Below are positions 1 through 11,347 of a stretch of 64,000 nt of DNA, one piece after another; positions within the stretch are counted from its first letter, which is position 1; the number at the start of each line of letters is the position of its first letter. The position numbers and the translations under genes were made by a program. Location of the stretch: assembly GCF_000226095.1 (NCBI RefSeq), contig NC_016472.1, forward strand, positions 1,984,001-2,048,000, read 5' to 3'. The notes beneath the pieces are model-generated. The model did not search any database, was not told the DNA's origin, and worked only from the letters and a program-made list of their open reading frames with translations. The stretch is from Thermothelomyces thermophilus ATCC 42464 (lineage: Eukaryota; Ascomycota; Sordariomycetes; Sordariales; Chaetomiaceae).

Positions 1-479
1 ATGACGGCGACAGTTCACCGGCCCAAGAATCGAACACTTGAATGAGCTGCGGCAGGGGCGGTCAGTGAGATCTCATAAGCAGCAAAAAAAGGGTCCAATG
101 GCGCTACCTGGGCTCCAGCCTTGACTTGAAGTGCGAGGTACTCGACGCAGAGCTTCGAGATCTTCTGGAGCAGGGCCTTGGTTTCTTCTGGATACTTGTA
201 AATCCAAGACTTGGTTTCCTTGAAGATCTTGGATCCTCCGCCCTCGACCATGTAACAGAACAAGGTCCAGGGGGCTCCGCAGAACCCAAACAAAGGCACC
301 CGGCCCTGGAGTTTTTTCCTGGTGAGGGTGATGGCCTTGTAGACGTAGTCGAGCTCCTTGGCCACGTCGACGTCGCGCTTCAAGAGTTCGGCATACTGTC
401 CGTCGTCTGGGCTGCGCAGAGGGTTGGGGAAGTGGGGCCCTTTCTTATCGACCATCTCCACGACCATGCCCATGGCCTG

Positions 480-511
<32 letters not shown>

Positions 512-1139
512 ACGCATCGAGAAGGCCATCATAGCGATCGATAGGCTGCAGCGTCAGGGTGGAGGCGACCTCGGGGTCTCTGCAGCACTCGAAGAAGTCG
601 CGGCCGCCCTTGGCTTCATGATATTCGGGAAGATACCGGCCAGCTGCGCCAAAGGTCAGCGCATCTCCCGAGTCAAAGCCGCCGTAGGAACGGTGCATGA
701 GGACGGCTCACCCTGCCGCATCACCCATATGGGCGGCCGTTCGACTTTCTCGCCTATATCATGAGCGTCAGCTATCCGACCTTGTTTTCCCCTGCACTTG
801 TCGAACAAGGTGATGGGAGCATATCAGAGAAGCGAGCATGAAGACGAAGAAATGAACGGAAACGGAAGAAAAGATATACAAAGAGAAAGAGGGCCAAAGA
901 AAGATATGGGGTGGAAATGAGATGAGGAACGAGGAGGGGTAAAAAAGAGAAACTGGCCATGGAAGGGAAACTGAGATAGGTAAGAGGAGGGGCGGAAAAC
1001 ATTGAAAAAGGCAAGGGAACACTGGGAGAACAGGAGCGATAGGGGAGGGCAAAGGGGGGTATTTCAGATGTTTCTTTCACTCACCCCGTGCTGCCCGCAA
1101 GATCAAATCATTCTTGAGGGAAGGGAATTGGTCCGCCAT
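1..1139 (-). CDS. HEM12: Uroporphyrinogen decarboxylase, 3' end cut off by the window
   Basis: Cytosolic haem-pathway enzyme (EC 4.1.1.37) that removes four carboxyl groups from uroporphyrinogen III to give coproporphyrinogen III. Exons read by eye: 1139-1085, 753-712, 643-108 and 46-1 (partial), giving about 226 residues. The start is the ATG at 1139, followed by the family N-terminus ([15 protein letters not shown]). The tiny 42-bp exon 2 encodes RPPIWVMRQ, whose join to exon 3 restores the signature [15 protein letters not shown]. The substrate-binding stretch [15 protein letters not shown] (with the key Asp) and [14 protein letters not shown] (with the conserved Tyr) are intact. Exon 4 continues with [14 protein letters not shown]. 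Introns are 331, 68 and 61 bp; the first is long for this window and lies in a pyrimidine-rich stretch on the coding strand. It diverges from the gene starting at 1578. The family assignment is very secure; the C-terminal third lies outside the window. Confidence 0.95.
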
Positions 1140-1577
1140 GGTTGCCGTTGTCGAATAAACCTCGGGGTTCTGGTGGTTTATTCTGGAACTTCCCCGCCGG
1201 GCAACCTTGCAAGTGCAATCGCGGGGTGGCCGGGGCGGCCGAGGTACTGTACGGGCTTGCGCCACACCTGCAGGTACCGGCACCCTTGCTGCTGAGGAGT
1301 GAGAGCTGGCGAGTCAGCCACAACCAGCCATCTCATAACTTAGCTGGCCAGAGCTTCCGCTGAAACGCCCGAAGCTTTGACGTCTACGCAAAAACTCCGG
1401 CAAAATAGCTCGACAAGCGACCGACGAGGAGGAGACCATATCCGGTCTCAAACGACCTACAAAGCCAATTCGCGTGCCGCTCCATCCATCCGCGAGTGCA
1501 GCGACTCGAGGCTTTTCTTGGATGGAGCTGGCAAAACCCGTCGAACTCGGCGCTCCTCTCGGATCCGACTCCCGGCA
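1140..1577. other. Divergent intergenic region
   Basis: This is the shared upstream region of the haem gene (minus) and the unrecognised gene at 1578 (plus). In the frame of the plus-strand gene, the open frame extends upstream to about 1377 without an ATG, so part of this stretch may be 5' leader. I see no convincing regulatory motif in it. Confidence 0.5.
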
Positions 1578-3767
1578 ATGACTCCGCCGGCCTCGCAGTG
1601 CCGTCGCGCCCTACAACGCCAGATTGTCCCCTCGAAAGACTCGGTCTGGATTACCGACGGACTGCTCGCCAGCGCGTTCGAACGGTACTGCCGCGTGTCG
1701 AGGACGTGGAACAGGAAGGCAAGCAATGTCCCCGGGCCGCTCGAGAGCCAGCGCCGACTCGGGCGTCGTCGCATGGGCGACGCCAGCACTTGGCACTGCC
1801 CGCCGACACCGCCGTCGTGGGCCTTCCTGGTGCCATTGAACCTGACGGAATGGACCTGGAAGCCGCCGACGTTGGCCTCCGCCCGAGAGAACAACCGACC
1901 TCGGCACGAATCCCCCGCTCCCGCTTCCGCTTCCGCTTCCGCTCGTGTCGATCCCGCCTCGCTGCTGCCCCAATGGCTACGAGGTCCGGTGCCTCGACAG
2001 CTTGCCGAGTCTGCGGTGGATTCGACGAGCGCTGAGTTATCCGATCCGAGCCAGTCCTCGTCGATCGTCTCACCGCGACCTGCCCCTTACGCAGCGCTCC
2101 TCGGCGGCTTCCGCTGGGCGGCCGCGCATGCCGACGACGACCGCCTCGCATCCTACACCGGCAAACTATGTAGCCAGCTGCGACAACGCATCATGCTCGG
2201 GGAATTACCACCGGATGACATCTCACTGCTGGCAAAGGAGATGTGGGACACTCTAGACTCACGGCTGCAAGGGTCAGCCCTTGGCCATCGTCTGTCGCTC
2301 TCTTTCTGTAGGGCGATTGTGAGCGGCCTCACGAGCTCCAAAGTGTTCTCACCAGCGCTCATGGACGCGCAGTTTTGGAATGCCCTCCTCTTTCAAATAG
2401 CAAAGCTTCCGGCCAGCGACACGCTCTGCAATCTTTTCGTCAAGGTCATGACGGCTATGCCAGCATCGCACAGACCCCGAGTTTCCCAGGGCGTTCTTGC
2501 AGTCCTCGGCTGCCTCTTTTCTGCTTGGAACCGCGCTACGGCAGCAGTTGGTGGCTGCGACACCAGACGGCTATTAGACATTGGCATTCTGCCGGAGCTG
2601 TACGAGAAACAGCGAAAGATATCTGCGTTGCCGCCGTGCCTGCGCCAGGCGATAACCATCTCAGATGTTTTGCAGGGCGCCACTCCGGATGAGACGAAGC
2701 AGCTGCTCTCTGCCGCCCACCGCGTCGTCCTCAGGGAAGCAGCCGCGTGGAAGATGCAGAATGACGGTCGAGCCTTGCGATACAGCTGGCTTTACATGCT
2801 CGCACGGAATCCCCACGTCAACCAGGATTTCCTGTTCGATGCTGCCGCCTCCCTTTGCGGCGAGTCGCTGAAGCATGTGCAGCCACTATCGGTTGTCGAA
2901 GTGTCTTCATTGCTCCTGACACAGTGGGCGAGTCGAGGATACCTCAGGGCGCCCAAGGATGTCTACCGTGCCTACAGGAGGCATCGGGGGAAACGCGACG
3001 AGGCAGCCCTTGCCGCGCTGTTTCTGGCGATTTTCTCCCGCGGCGACGGCGAGACCAGGAAAGGGCTGTACCTCAGCGCCTGGAAGCTCTTGGCCAAGCT
3101 CCGGCAGAAAGACTACGTGATACAATCGCTAACATTCGATGCGCTCACCGGGAAACTTCCAGTGCGCATGCTGGAGGATCTCGCCTGCACGTCTGGCGAC
3201 CACATCATGGCGATCCGCCTTCGCGACCTGTGGTCCAATCACGTCGTAACGGATGACCGCCAGCCTCAGTGGTACCCGGGCGTCTTCGACAGATACGCCG
3301 AAGACATCGTCCGTGACCCACGCATCCCTGCCAAGGAAATATGGCGTGTTCTGGACATCGGAAAGCTGGAACGCCAAGGCGTAACGACAAAGCAGAGGAT
3401 GTTGCGCCACCGCGGCACATTTGGAGAGCGCAGAGCAGTGGTGGTAGAGAAGGCGTCCCGGGCGTTCATGAATGCCCCTCACCTATCAAACCGCGCGGCT
3501 CTCCGCCACGTGTCGCGGTCCTTTGCGTTCCTCAAGGCGGTCAGGGGCAAGGTGCCCGACTTCATCATCCAGGACTTGTATCGGCTCGTCACCAAGGACC
3601 TGTGGGAGAACAAGCCCGGGAGGACAAAGCGGCTGTTGTGGTTCCTGAGAATTATCGAGAGGAGACACGGTCTCGAGTTTGCGTGGTCCTGCCGTCTTGC
3701 GTTGAGACGCTGGAGAGCCAGGCTGATGCAGAAGTTGGTAAGCCACAGAGGCGGTCGGCCATTTTGA
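1578..3767 (+). CDS. Unrecognised 729-aa protein, possibly mitochondrial
   Basis: A single open exon from the first in-frame ATG at 1578 to the stop at 3767. The frame is open further upstream (to about 1377) but has no ATG there, so a small upstream exon cannot be excluded. The N-terminus is rich in Arg and Ser with few acids (MTPPASQCRRALQRQI), which is compatible with a mitochondrial leader. The rest looks mostly alpha-helical, with repeated helix-turn-helix-like blocks, and the C-terminus is strongly basic (RRWRARLMQKLVSHRGGRPF). That overall look resembles fungal organellar RNA-handling helical-repeat (PPR-like) proteins, but I do not recognise a specific family and see no catalytic motif. 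It diverges from HEM12. That it is a real gene is likely; its function is unknown. Confidence 0.75.
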   Translation: MTPPASQCRRALQRQIVPSKDSVWITDGLLASAFERYCRVSRTWNRKASNVPGPLESQRRLGRRRMGDASTWHCPPTPPSWAFLVPLNLTEWTWKPPTLASARENNRPRHESPAPASASASARVDPASLLPQWLRGPVPRQLAESAVDSTSAELSDPSQSSSIVSPRPAPYAALLGGFRWAAAHADDDRLASYTGKLCSQLRQRIMLGELPPDDISLLAKEMWDTLDSRLQGSALGHRLSLSFCRAIVSGLTSSKVFSPALMDAQFWNALLFQIAKLPASDTLCNLFVKVMTAMPASHRPRVSQGVLAVLGCLFSAWNRATAAVGGCDTRRLLDIGILPELYEKQRKISALPPCLRQAITISDVLQGATPDETKQLLSAAHRVVLREAAAWKMQNDGRALRYSWLYMLARNPHVNQDFLFDAAASLCGESLKHVQPLSVVEVSSLLLTQWASRGYLRAPKDVYRAYRRHRGKRDEAALAALFLAIFSRGDGETRKGLYLSAWKLLAKLRQKDYVIQSLTFDALTGKLPVRMLEDLACTSGDHIMAIRLRDLWSNHVVTDDRQPQWYPGVFDRYAEDIVRDPRIPAKEIWRVLDIGKLERQGVTTKQRMLRHRGTFGERRAVVVEKASRAFMNAPHLSNRAALRHVSRSFAFLKAVRGKVPDFIIQDLYRLVTKDLWENKPGRTKRLLWFLRIIERRHGLEFAWSCRLALRRWRARLMQKLVSHRGGRPF

Positions 3768-4398
3768 GGAGAGATACCAGTGAGAGAAGGACGCGTCGAG
3801 GAGTGAGGCGGAAATATCAGCAAGCCAAACCGTACGCTCGTCTCTGGGGATGAAATATACCATGCTTGATGCTAGAGATGAGACGATACGAGAGTGTTGG
3901 TGTCTAAACTTGGTCCCGTTGCCGGAAAGCGGCGAGGGAGGGGAAGCATTGCCCGCGGACAGCCTACAGTCTCCCAAGGCCGCATGCATGTTGCACGCCA
4001 CTATGGGCTTTCCTGGAACAAGATCGAAGCACAACGAATACCCTGAAGTCCACATGCCAGGAGAAACAGTAGATTGTTCACACACAACGCCGTGCTCTCG
4101 GCCAGTTCCACCAACCGTTCGTTCCCTTTCTAACCTGGCCAATCCCCCCCTCTACTTTCGCGCCGTACCTACGGAGTAGATAGCCTCGACAGCCAGGCAA
4201 GCCAGGACTACTAGCCCCGAGGCCGTCGTCACCTATCTATTCACTCCCACTCCCTGTTGCACCCTTGAAAATGAGCAGTTAAGGACGTTGTACAGAGAGA
4301 AACGAACCGTTTCACGCCCCACAGCATTACTCCGCCCCCCTCGCCTCCTTCCGTTACTGCTTGGGTTCGGGGAGAAAGGAGGGGAAAGCCGGGGCCAA

Positions 4399-5127
4399 GG
4401 GGGGGGGGGGGAGAAACGATGAGGCGAGAACGCTGGTAGCTTCGCTGATCATCCACCGGGCTACGATACCATGCGATGCTTCCGACGCATTCCAACCCGG
4501 GCCCCCTTCGCGGGAGGCTTCTTCCTTACACATACGCACTCCTTTCCTGGACGTGCTCGCTGCCAAGGTCATACCACATCCCATACCACAGGCCACTGCT
4601 GAGCCGAGCTCTCACACCACTGCATCGACCCATTGGGAGAAAGGGGGGTGGAGGGGGGGGTTCCGGCTGTGGGTCGTTCTTCTTGGGTTTGACGAGACTC
4701 ACACGCCTGATGTGTCCTACCCAGCCAGGTTCGTGGCGTCGGATAAGGGATATGTGGGCTGGGGAAGGGGGAAGGGGGGGTGGGGGGAGATGGCGACAGC
4801 TTATCGGCTCATCGGAGAAGGGAACACTAAGGAGGAGTGGAGGGGGAGAGAGGAGAGAGAGAGAGAAAGATGCGCGGGACACGTACAACCCCCCTCCCCC
4901 CCTTCCCGGGGAGTTCCCCCCCCCAGGTCCCCTGTTCCCTTGCTCTCCTCCTCCTTCTGATCTATTCTCTCCACCCGCCTCCCGCCCTTTCTTGGCTGGG
5001 GGGAAGGGGGGTTATTACGGATCCCTCGGCACGTGTCAGTGAGTAGGTTGTCTTAGGCCGGGGAGGGAAAGGGAGGGGTTTGATCAGGGTGAGCGGCAAA
5101 CTGCTTCCCCCGGGGGGGGGGGGGGGG
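4399..5127 (+). repeat. Cluster of long G-runs (G-quadruplex-prone)
   Basis: Within about 730 bp the plus strand carries many runs of five or more Gs, including one of 13 and one of 16 bases, plus several GGGGGG tracts around 4645-4790. Such spacing can form G-quadruplexes in DNA or, if transcribed on this strand, in RNA. Single-base runs of this kind are also prone to length change and sequencing error, so exact lengths should be treated cautiously. Confidence 0.6.
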
Positions 5128-6736
5128 TAAGCTGAAGGAAGGAGACGGGCTTATCATCTTTGAGGAGAGCGGGAAAGGGGGAAGGAAAGGGGGGAGAAGG
5201 GGAGAGCGCGAGGACTGTGTCACTCGTATTGCTCGACTCTCGGTCTCCCCGACGGACCTAATCTCGATGCTGCAGCGGGCCTTTGGTCACTATGGTCAAT
5301 ATCGGTGGTGATGGGACGACATCATGTGGCTTCGCGATGCAGGGAACCATTCAAACCAATCAAACCACTTGCTTCCTGGGATGGTTAACTCTTCTACCCG
5401 CTCTTCTTCCCCGCGTTTGGAGGAAAGGGTCCGGTTTGTTGCTGTTTTGCTCCAGTCTCGCTGCGCTGACAATGCACTTAGCCTGCAGTGGCTGGTACGA
5501 TTTTTTTCCCTTTTTGTTTTTCGAGTTATCGCTACCTTCCGCGCGGTCCGATCCGAGCAGTGGGCCGAGTCGGGTTTGGGCGGCATGTGTCGTGGGAAGC
5601 GGAAAGCGAGCCTGTTACGGAAGTACTTGGTATTGCGGTCAGAGCCAAGCTTTTTTTCGCTCAGCTAACTAATGATTGAGTGCTTCCCCTCAGAGGCCAA
5701 CGGAAGCCAAGCCGCCAGGTTCGGCTGATCTACGTCGCTAATCTGGAAGTTGCTTAGCGCGAGAGCAGGGTGGGGAGGTGGCGCACGGAGGTGGTAGTTA
5801 GGGTATTAGTATACACAGTAGTTCCCTTAATACCTTACATGTATTCCTAAGCACGGTGTACGGAACTGAGTACGGATTACACAGAGTGAGCTGCTCCTAC
5901 GGAGACTTGAATCAAGTCCTGATGTGCTAGTACATTGCGGACTCTGGGGGATGACATGCAGCGGCGATGTCCAGTGTATAAACGCCTGAAGCCGGGGCAA
6001 TCGAATCGAGGAAGCTTTTGATTACTCCAGTGCCTTTTGGTGAGTGCGGTGTACTGCTTGGTAATCTGCTGCAAGTAATCCGTACTCACAGACCATGTAT
6101 TCCATGGCTGTTCTGAGCCTCCCAAGTGGAATTTTAAATGAGGAAGATTGATTGATAGGACCAGCCAGCATAGAACCCAGTCTCCACAAGTCCGTCGGCC
6201 ACCGGCAGCTCCGCGTCTGACTGTCGGAGCGCGCAAGGAAGATATCCGTGTCTTTGAGGCCGACAAGGCCCGCGTTTGAACAGAGCCGAAAATTTGGCCC
6301 CGGATTAGGCGTATAAGGTCAACCCCTCCCCGAACAAGTGGCTCTTCATTCGACTCAAAGGTGAGAGATGACCGCTTCCTTGGCAACCACGGGCGGCGCA
6401 TATTTCTAGAGGGTCCGACGGCATGGGATCGTCCCGATAGGATGAGCGTACCTTCCAACACTGCCGCTGCCCGCGTGGTGTTAGGTACCTAGGGCATATA
6501 GGGCGCGAATGGAGTGGGGCCGAAACGGAACTGACTTGCGGCTGCCAGTGTTGATAGGAGGGCGAAAGCAATAGTCCCTGGCACAAGTACCGAGTTTGTC
6601 CCTATCTTTCACAGTTGCGGCTTCCGCAATATGATCTACGCCGGGGACTGATATTGCTACGACTAGTACTATGGGCTTGGGAAAGAGCCCGGAAGGCACT
6701 CTTGCTGGAATGGGACAGTGATGATGGACTCGGGAA

Positions 6737-6813
6737 GCTGCCACTGGACATTGTCCTTTCCGGTTCCAAGTTACCGACAGGTATGTACTGTACCTGCCAA
6801 AAGTCCAGTGGCA
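6737..6813. repeat. Stem-loop with nested inverted repeats
   Basis: The outer arms are GCTGCCACTGGAC (6737-6749) and GTCCAGTGGCA (6803-6813). An inner pair, CAGGTA (6778-6783) and TACCTG (6791-6796), sits in the loop. It lies about 1.1 kb upstream of the transcription factor ATG. The function is unknown; chance is possible for the inner pair but less so for the outer 11-bp match. Confidence 0.4.
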
Positions 6814-7870
6814 ACAGCTCGTGTCGTACATACCTTTCCCGACAAGCTAGCCTGGCGGGGCATTGCTTCCCGTCATGGTCACTATTACCAGTGCGCACTC
6901 AGTGGCAGCCTGGTCTGACGGAACAATTTCTAAGTGCAGGGTCCTAGTATGCAACATATTCATATTAAGTACAGACCTCCATTTGATCGGTTCCAGTGTG
7001 GCAGAAGCCGCCGGGGCAGCCCAACGTACAAAACCCGACACAGGCCACCAAGCCTCCGGCTTCCTCCGCCTCTTGTACCCAGCTACCTTGGGAAGAAAAG
7101 AGGAGGAGGAAGAGGAGAAGATAGAAAAGTCAACATTAGCTCGCTGTTTGAGAGGTGCCGGACCGAGGGCGTGGTCCGTTCAGCCGACATTGAGCCCTTG
7201 CAACAAGCCGACTCTAGCGGCAGAAGGTGGTCTAGCCGACGCATTTCGTGGTGCAGTGGCATAAGGTCACAGTCTCTGCATCTGCTTGCATGCGACAGAC
7301 AGGCTACGACTTTATGCACCCTCCTGATCTATTTAACCTTCGAAGTTCGACCCCCTACTCCCGTCGCCACGTCGCCTGAGCCTTGCGTTCTACCCTTGCC
7401 TCGGATACCCTTCAACGCCGCACCAAGCACGGCAATTATCTCGAGGTACTTGATGTTCACATAACACATACCACGAGCCTAGCCGAGGACCCTCCCGAAG
7501 CCGCTGTCAACCTGGCGCCCCATCCACTCTCTCGCCATATGTCCACTCGTTCCAGCTCGCTTGGTCCGGTTCTGATCACCAAGAAGTTTTTACATTTGTT
7601 GGAATTTTCAGGCATGTGGTAGTGGTTTTCGATAGCCCCATTCCGCATGCGATGAACGCTCACTGCTGGTTTCATCCCGCACACTCGACAGCGCTCCGAC
7701 GAGACCAGGGCGCCCATGGCACCACACCATCCCAGCATACCGTTTCGATGGTTCAACATCCCGGCGGCGTTCGAAGCCCTGAAGTGATTTACTCGGCTTC
7801 ATCTGAATTACAGAGACACAGCTTAGCCACGGCAGTAACGTCTGCGCATACGACTAGTCCGATCCCGGTC

Positions 7871-10750
7871 ATGTCAGGCGGAGGAGAAGCAGGAAGAAGT
7901 GATGGTCAAACCAGCGAGCCAAACCACGACGAGGAGGACGTCGGTGGCTTGGGTCTCTCTTCCATAATCGCTCCCGCCTCCCAAAAGCCGATTCGTCGAC
8001 GGATGCGCATGATTACTTCGTGTCTCGAGTGCCGCCGGCGTAAGCTCAAGTGCGCAAAGACGCACCCGTGCCTCAACTGCAAGAAGTTCCAGAGAGAATG
8101 TGTATACCTGGGGCCTAACCTCGACGAGGCCAGTCAGCAGCGCCTAACCGAGATCAAAGAAAAGGTCGGCTGCCTGGAGAGACAGCTGGAGAGGGACGTC
8201 GCCAAGGGAGCGACTGCTCGCCGTAACGGCAACAACTCCATCAAGGGCCCCGACCTTCACAACGAGCGATTTGTAGCAGACGACGTTGACGACGACCTCA
8301 GCGAGGAGCGCGATCTACAGATCACCCCAATGGTGACGCTCGACCTCACCTACGACGATTGCTCAGACGGTAATGGTACCGACGATCTTATCGACCTCGG
8401 GGTTCGCGTCGGGAAGATGAGGATAACCGAGCGTATTGGCGGCCTGAACAGGCCACGCATCTCGGAAGAAGTACGTACAACCCACATGATTCTCCTCGGG
8501 GACCCTGTTCTATTGACGCTGGCAAGATCCAAGCCGGGATATCCGGCACCCAAAGCAGCTTCTACGGGGCTCCCGGCAGCTTCGCGTCGGATGAGCCGCA
8601 AGACCCCGCCGAGCTCCCAGACTTCCTTAAACCCGGCGAATCCTATCTTGCTCCAAGCAGTGGCTTTATGTTTGGTCAGTTTACCGAGTCTCCAGCTCTC
8701 CTCGAGCTGCTACCACCACGAGAGCTTGGCCACAGATTGATGCGGCGTTATTTCGAGGCGGTCCATCCGATCGCACGGTGCGTTCATCGTCCCTCTTTAG
8801 AGGCCATCTACGCCTCATTCTGGAACGACGTCGGGCACTATATCGAGCCTCGCGCCTCGGTTCAAGCCATTGTCTTCGCGGCCTGGTTCAACGCCGCCGT
8901 CAGCGCGGACGACACTTTCTGCCGAGACTACAAGTGCACCAGAGCGCAGCTGGTGCAGCACATGAAGATTGCGACCGAGACGGCCCTGAGCAAAGCCGGC
9001 TTACTGAGCACGACAAGGTTTGAGACTCTGCAAGGATTCGTAATGTACTTGGTTAGTTAGACGGACAGTCCTGGCAGGTCCGACGGCCGTGCTAACACGT
9101 CATGCAAACAGCTTCCGCTTTGCAGAGAAGAGATATCGAGGGCTCATTCTGTTCTGGTCGGTGCTGCAGTCAGAATAGCCGAGTGTATGGGCCTGCACCG
9201 CGACGGTACGGCGTACGGATTAAGCCCTCTAGAGACACAAGTCAGGCGACTGGTGTGGCATCAGCTGTGTTTTCTCGACATCCGAACCTGCGAGGCTCAG
9301 GGGCCGAAACCGGCCATACGACGCGAGGACTATGACACCAAGATGCCGGTGAACTGCGACGAGGACCAGTTGACGCTACATTCAACAGCCTGGCCTGAAC
9401 CGGCGGAAGCCTGGACGCCCGTGCTCCTGTCCATCATGCGCTTCGAGATCAACGAGATGATGCGCAATATCTGGACCGACCGGCGCAAACTGGAGATAGG
9501 AAAGACAACACTAATGGCCATGATCACTAGGGTGGAGAACTTTAGGAAGCGGATGTTGGAGAAGTACAGCCGAATGCTCGACGACAAGGTGCCAGACCAG
9601 AAGTACGCGAAGCTTGTCGTGGAGCTGCTCCTCTTTCGACTCCATGTCATGGTGTTGCACCCTTTCCACTCTAACACCGCGAATCCACTCCCCCCCAAGC
9701 TGGACGGCTTGCTCGTTACCAGTGGTATCCTCATCATCGAGATAGCCATCCGTCTAGAATCGAATCCAATGTTCCGGGGCTGGGCGTGGTATCTCGGTGC
9801 CTACCAGCAATACCAGATCGCTCTTTTGCTTGCGACCGAGATATACTACCGACCCAACCGCAGAGAGGCTGAGCGCATCTGGCCTTGTCTCGACTGGGTT
9901 TTCCGGCTGGATCCAAACGCGCCACGTCAGCAAAAGATCATACAAATACTGACCGAGATAGCGAGCAAAACAAGTGTTTACATGAGCCTCCGCAAGGTCC
10001 GCGCGCCGATGTCGATCAACCGGGCCGTGCCTGGCAAGCAGGCTGTGAAGGAATCCCCACCGTCACAGCTCGCGGAGCCTCTGCCTCCACCATCACAGTC
10101 CAAAAAACTGTCATTCCATCAACCCGATGCTGGGGTTATCTCCGACCTCAAGGCAGAGTATGCTACCTGTGCTCCGCCCTTGCCCTCGGCTGGCGCCCCA
10201 GTAACACCTTCACTACCTGGAACCGCGGACCTCCTGGCTACTCCTTTTCTGCCACCATCATCCTCATCCATGGGCATCATGATCCCCCCTCAACAACAGC
10301 AGCAGCAGCAGCAGGAGTACCCACAGTATCAGCACCATCATCAGCAGCAGCAACAAGTCAAACTTCCGCCGCAAACCCACATGGTTTTTGCCGGCGTTAC
10401 AAACGGTGAGGCACTCTGGAGCCTGCCGCCGCAGCTCAACGGGTCCGGCAGCCCCGAGATTGGCAGCGACGGCGGTAGCATCGCAGGGCAGCCACAGCTG
10501 CATGGCACCATGGCTGCGCCAACCTCGGGACTGCCGCAGCCGCCTCCGATAATGAACATGATACAGGAGCTTGACTGGGTAAGTGGGGATGTATTCCTGA
10601 TATTATCGAGGTGGCCGAGGATGACTTAGGTGCTGACATGGAGATATGTAGGAGGCTCTTCACCAAATGTTTCCGATGGACCCGCAAACGGGCGAGTTGA
10701 GTTTCGCTACGTTTGTTGACAGCGGTACGGGGTCTACCGGGCAGTGGTAG
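7871..10750 (+). CDS. Zn2Cys6 transcription factor with fungal-specific TF domain
   Basis: Nuclear DNA-binding regulator of unknown target. Exons 7871-8470, 8527-9051, 9112-10578 and 10652-10750 give 896 residues; all introns are phase 0 (56, 60 and 73 bp), and the second and third have GCTAAC/GCTGAC branch sites. The zinc cluster is at residues 51-77 with spacing C-X2-C-X6-C-X5-C-X2-C-X6-C (CLECRRRKLKC onward), followed by a probable coiled-coil linker (KEKVGCLERQLERDV). The middle holds the Fungal_trans domain: YLLPLCREEISRAHSVL and AVRIAECMGLHRDG are its hallmark, and they are only continuous after removal of intron 2. The C-terminal half has polyQ/His tracts (about 10291-10365), and the last exon encodes EALHQMFPMD, a typical activation-type tail. 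The start could instead be the ATG at 7748 or 7652. I do not recognise the orthologue. Confidence 0.92.
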
Positions 10751-11347
10751 AGAGATGGCGGTTTGGGTATTGGGAAAGTTAGTGTGCTTGAGTATTCTTG
10801 CGCTTTGGTGTGAATAATCTGGTCTGGGTTGTTGTTTTTTCCGCAAGTCTTTGGATAGTGCAACCCCTTGCTAATTATGTTGTTGGGTCATCGGTGTGCA
10901 TTTTGAATGCAAATTCCAGTCACCGACGTTGCCGCTTCACATTGGATATTACTCGTCGTCAACGGGATGAATAATGATTAATTCTTGGCTGTATGATTTT
11001 GACCTCGATCCAGCACCTACTACTACCATATGCTTGTATCTCCTCTACCTGCTACATATAGCCTCTGAATTACTTCTAGTACCATGGAACCGTTGCATCT
11101 ATGAACACTCTCTCCGACAATCTGCATCGACATTCTCTCTGTTCAACTACCTCCAACCCTCAACATCAGTCTAGGACCACATTTAAGCAAGCGCCTCTAA
11201 GAGTTCTGTCTCACTCCTCGACAAGGAAACAGCCATCCTTTGCAATGCCAGGCCATGCTATCCCATCTATCCCATCTATCCACGCCAGCTAGAGAAATTA
11301 GAGAAAAAGGAATGAATAGGAGAGAGAGACAAAACGAAGGGGAAAAG
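10751..11347. other. Convergent intergenic region
   Basis: This holds the 3' flanks of the Zn2Cys6 factor (plus) and the MBOAT-like gene (minus). A short run of CCCATCTAT units lies near 11261-11280. I see no gene here. Confidence 0.5.

Larger units (their letters stand above)
3768..7870. other. Long gene-free stretch upstream of the Zn2Cys6 factor
   Basis: About 4 kb with only short shadow frames. From roughly 4350 to 5250 it is full of G-runs on the plus strand, including 13 Gs at 4399-4411 and 16 Gs at 5112-5127, interspersed with GA-rich tracts. A stem-loop with 11-13-bp arms lies at 6737-6813. Copies of a TACGGAGTA/TACGGATTA/TAATCCGTACTC-type motif occur at 4170-4178, 5871-5880 and 6076-6087. 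The last few hundred bases probably hold the promoter and leader of the transcription factor at 7871; the open frame in its reading frame reaches back to about 7616, with ATGs at 7652 and 7748. I found no convincing protein or tRNA gene here. Confidence 0.5.

Noticed and set aside
5877-6461. A 194-codon minus-strand open frame in the gene-free stretch
   Set aside because: Mixed composition, no motif, overlapped by other frames, and contains the dispersed intergenic motif; looks like chance.
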